A stretch of DNA of 7,410 nt from Bacteroidales bacterium (GTDB taxonomy: Bacteria; Bacteroidota; Bacteroidia; Bacteroidales; UBA7960). Positions within the stretch are counted from its first letter, which is position 1. Each line of letters opens with the position of its first letter. The position numbers and the translations under genes are program-made. Positions 4,814 to 7,410 of the stretch are shown one piece after another. The notes under the pieces were generated by a model. It was not told the origin of the DNA and made no database searches. It saw only the letters and a program-made list of their open reading frames with translations. The DNA lies in assembly GCA_003557805.1 (NCBI GenBank), contig PWNY01000279.1, forward strand, positions 1 through 7,410, written 5' to 3'.

Positions 4814-7410
4814 ATGGACAGACTTTCTTATCTCGGCAGCCTTGAAGCCGGCAAGCTTGAAGAGCTATACGGGGAGTACCTGAAAAACCCCGAAGGTGTT
4901 GACCCTGGCTGGAAAAACTTCTTCGAGGGCTTTGAATTTGCAAGAACCAGGTATACTGACAAGGAGCCTGGCCCGGGGAGTGGTGCCGGAACGCATTTGC
5001 AAAATGGAGAACAGACCGAGGCACTGCAGCGGGAGTTCAGGGTCCTCGAGCTTATAAGGGCTTACAGGGAGAGGGGGCACCTGTTCACAAAAACCAACCC
5101 GGTACGCACCCGCCGCAGGTATTACCCTGCACTTGACCACCAGAACTTCGGTCTCTCCGACGGGGACCTGGAGCAGATGTTCCAGGCCGGGACCGGGATC
5201 GGTATCGGGAAAGCCAGCCTGAGGGATATTATTTCCCACCTGCAACAGACATACTGCCAGAGCATAGGTGCTGAGTACATGTATATCAGGTCACCTGAGC
5301 TGGTCGAATGGCTCAGGGAGAGGATGGAAAGCAGAAAGAACACCCCCTCGTTTGACATAAGTGAGAAAAGGCAGATACTGAAAAAGCTCACGGAGGCGGT
5401 CAGTTTCGAGCACTTTGTCAGAAAGCGCTTCCCGGGCCAGAAACGCTTCTCCCTGGAAGGGTGCGAAACACTAATCCCCGCGTTGGATGCTATTATTGAA
5501 AAGGGGGCGGCACTCGGAATAAGGGAGGTTGTAATCGGGATGGCACACAGGGGAAGGCTGAACGTGCTGGGCAATATCCTTAAAAAACCATACAGCCAGA
5601 TATTTAGTGAGTTCGAGGGCAAGGAGTACGCAGAGGAGGCCCTTCTTGGTGATGTTAAGTACCACCTTGGATGCACCCTTGAGACCACAACAAGAAACGG
5701 CAAAAGCATCAACCTGAGCATATCCCCCAACCCCAGCCACCTGGAGGCCGTGGATCCGGTCACTGAAGGTATCGCCAGGGCCAAGGCCGATATAAAGTAC
5801 GACGGGGATTACGGCAAAGTGGCCCCCATACTGATTCACGGAGATGCTTCCCTGGCCGGGCAGGGAGTGGTTTATGAGATAATCCAGATGTCACAGCTGC
5901 CTGCATACAAGACCGGGGGCACCATACATCTTGTAATCAATAACCAGCTAGGGTTCACGACCAACTATCTGGATGGCCGTTCAAGCACATATTGCACGGA
6001 TGTGGCAAAGACAGTACAGGCTCCCATATTCCATGTTAACGGGGATGATGTGGAGGCAGTTGTTTACACCCTTGAGCTGGCCATGGAGTTCCGCCAGAGG
6101 TTCAAAAGGGATGTTTTCGTGGACCTTCTCTCCTACCGTAAATATGGCCATAATGAAAGTGATGAACCTCGCTTCACACAGCCCATACTTTACAAGATCA
6201 TAGAAAAGCACCCCGACCCTGCAGCCATTTACAGGAAAAAATTGCTTGCCTTAAAAAGTATTAAAGAAAAGGAACTCAATGAAATGGAGGCCGGGTTCAG
6301 TTCATACCTTGAGAAAGAGCTTGAAAAGGGGAAAAAGATAGAAAAGGGCAGTATCGACCCGTTTTTGGAGAACACCTGGAAGGGCTTTTCAATAGCCAGG
6401 CCGGGTGACCTTCTAAAGAAAACCGACACATCATTCAACCTGGTAGCACTGTCGGACCTTGCAAGAAAGGTAACCAGCCTGCCCTCTGGAAAGAGTTTTT
6501 TCAGGAAGACCGCCAGGCTGATGAAGGAGAGGCAGAAAATGGTCCTTGAAGACGGGGTGGTCGACTGGGCAATGGCTGAAACCCTGGCATACGCCACCCT
6601 GCTGAGCGAGGGTTTTCCAATAAGGATATCGGGGCAGGACTGCGAAAGGGGAACCTTCAGTCACCGTCATGCGGTGCTTAAGATCGAGGACTCGGAAGAG
6701 GAGTATGTGCCCCTTAACAATATCGGGAAAAAGAGTCCAAAGTTCGAGATATATAACTCCCTGTTATCAGAATATGGTGTCCTGGGGTTTGAATATGGTT
6801 ACTCCATGGCTGGCCCGGGCAAACTGGTAATATGGGAGGCCCAGTTCGGGGATTTCAGTAACGGGGCACAGGTAATCATTGACCAGTTTATTTCAAGCGC
6901 AGAGGAGAAGTGGAAGGTCAACAACGGCCTTGTGCTTTTTTTACCACACGGTTACGAGGGGCAGGGGCCGGAGCACTCCAGTGCGCGCGTTGAAAGGTTC
7001 CTTACAATGTGTGCCGGAAACAACATGCAGGTGGCCAACTGCACCACTCCCGCAAACTTCTTCCATCTGCTAAGAAGGCAGATGAAGCGCACTTTCCGCA
7101 AACCCCTTGTGGTTTTAACCCCAAAAAGCCTGCTACGCCACCAGGATTGTATATCACCACTCAGGGAGCTGGCAGAAGGAAGCTTCAAACCCCTTCTGGA
7201 TGATACATTTGCAGAGGCGGGCAATGTGGAAAGAGTAATACTTTGTTCCGGTAAGATATACTATGATCTTATCGCCAAACGCAGTGAAAAGGCTTACACT
7301 GAAACTGCCATCCACAGTGTTGAGCAGCTTTACCCCCTTCCTGAGGAGGAGATAAAGGCATTAAGGGAAAGGTATCCCCGGGCGGTACGCTGGCTCTGGG
7401 TACAGGAAGA
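4814..7410 (+). CDS. sucA: 2-oxoglutarate dehydrogenase E1 component (3' end outside window)
   Basis: This is the thiamine-diphosphate E1 enzyme of the 2-oxoglutarate dehydrogenase complex. It decarboxylates 2-oxoglutarate and transfers the succinyl group to lipoyl-E2 in the TCA cycle. The frame runs 865 codons with no stop to the right edge; relatives are about 900-940 residues, so only the tail is missing. The ATG at 4814 follows an in-frame TGA at 4808-4810, which fixes the start; no Shine-Dalgarno is evident. Residues 1-40 form the E1o-type N-terminal segment (YLGSLEAGKLEELYGEYL). Later landmarks are IGMAHRGRLNVL (His245), KYHLG (His284), the ThDP motif HGDA (342-345) to NNQ (376-378), HVNGDD, YRKYGHNESDEP (His446), GQDCERGTFSHRHA (607-620), WEAQFGDFSNGAQ and HGYEGQGPEHSSAR (His721). 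His245, His284 and His721 appear to match the E. coli active-site histidines 260, 298 and 729 as I remember them. sucB (E2) probably follows, outside the window. Confidence 0.97.
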   Translation, partial: MDRLSYLGSLEAGKLEELYGEYLKNPEGVDPGWKNFFEGFEFARTRYTDKEPGPGSGAGTHLQNGEQTEALQREFRVLELIRAYRERGHLFTKTNPVRTRRRYYPALDHQNFGLSDGDLEQMFQAGTGIGIGKASLRDIISHLQQTYCQSIGAEYMYIRSPELVEWLRERMESRKNTPSFDISEKRQILKKLTEAVSFEHFVRKRFPGQKRFSLEGCETLIPALDAIIEKGAALGIREVVIGMAHRGRLNVLGNILKKPYSQIFSEFEGKEYAEEALLGDVKYHLGCTLETTTRNGKSINLSISPNPSHLEAVDPVTEGIARAKADIKYDGDYGKVAPILIHGDASLAGQGVVYEIIQMSQLPAYKTGGTIHLVINNQLGFTTNYLDGRSSTYCTDVAKTVQAPIFHVNGDDVEAVVYTLELAMEFRQRFKRDVFVDLLSYRKYGHNESDEPRFTQPILYKIIEKHPDPAAIYRKKLLALKSIKEKELNEMEAGFSSYLEKELEKGKKIEKGSIDPFLENTWKGFSIARPGDLLKKTDTSFNLVALSDLARKVTSLPSGKSFFRKTARLMKERQKMVLEDGVVDWAMAETLAYATLLSEGFPIRISGQDCERGTFSHRHAVLKIEDSEEEYVPLNNIGKKSPKFEIYNSLLSEYGVLGFEYGYSMAGPGKLVIWEAQFGDFSNGAQVIIDQFISSAEEKWKVNNGLVLFLPHGYEGQGPEHSSARVERFLTMCAGNNMQVANCTTPANFFHLLRRQMKRTFRKPLVVLTPKSLLRHQDCISPLRELAEGSFKPLLDDTFAEAGNVERVILCSGKIYYDLIAKRSEKAYTETAIHSVEQLYPLPEEEIKALRERYPRAVRWLWVQE

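Noticed and set aside
5122..5784. A 220-codon open frame on the minus strand inside sucA
   Set aside because: It lies fully antisense to the clear E1 coding sequence, whose conserved motifs are continuous through the region; the translation resembles no family and is low in complexity.

Overview
The window reads as chromosomal DNA from a member of the Bacteroidota, probably a Bacteroidales or Marinilabiliales-type organism. This rests on the style of the 2-oxoglutarate dehydrogenase E1 sequence, on TAnnTTTG-type -7 promoter boxes in the divergent intergenic region, and on generally weak Shine-Dalgarno sites. The assignment is an inference from these signs, not from a database comparison.

Region 1 (1-3911, + strand) is a tightly packed run of five genes for sulfur handling at the cell envelope. 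It starts with the C-terminal end of a membrane di-haem cytochrome b (thiosulfate reductase / b561 type), cut by the left edge. Next come a lipoprotein with two rhodanese domains, a small YeeE/YedE half-transporter, a second YeeE/YedE half-transporter fused to a C-terminal rhodanese-like domain, and a small membrane-anchored rhodanese-like protein. The likely theme is reduction or uptake of a sulfur oxyanion or sulfane-sulfur compound such as thiosulfate. The cytochrome b would pass quinol electrons to a partner upstream of the window. The rhodaneses would bind and relay sulfane sulfur to the YeeE/YedE pair.

The most unusual point lies in the last two genes. Both rhodanese domains have lost the active-site cysteine, yet both proteins end in the same tail, -VIGGC, with cysteine as the very last residue. 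A C-terminal thiol may have replaced, or may supplement, the active-site loop as the sulfur carrier. The upstream lipoprotein has the reverse pattern: both loop cysteines are kept and there is no GGC tail.

Region 2 (3936-4628, - strand) is a single gene for a soluble tetratricopeptide-repeat protein of unknown role, convergent with region 1 and separated from it by 24 bases.

Region 3 (4629-4813) is the divergent promoter region between the TPR gene and the next gene. It holds a -7-like box for each direction and a 7-bp inverted repeat with an 11-base centre.

Region 4 (4814-7410, + strand, open at the right edge) is sucA, the E1 component of 2-oxoglutarate dehydrogenase. About 865 codons are visible without interruption, so only the last few dozen residues should be missing. 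No RNA genes, insertion sequences, CRISPR arrays or convincing intrinsic terminators were seen.
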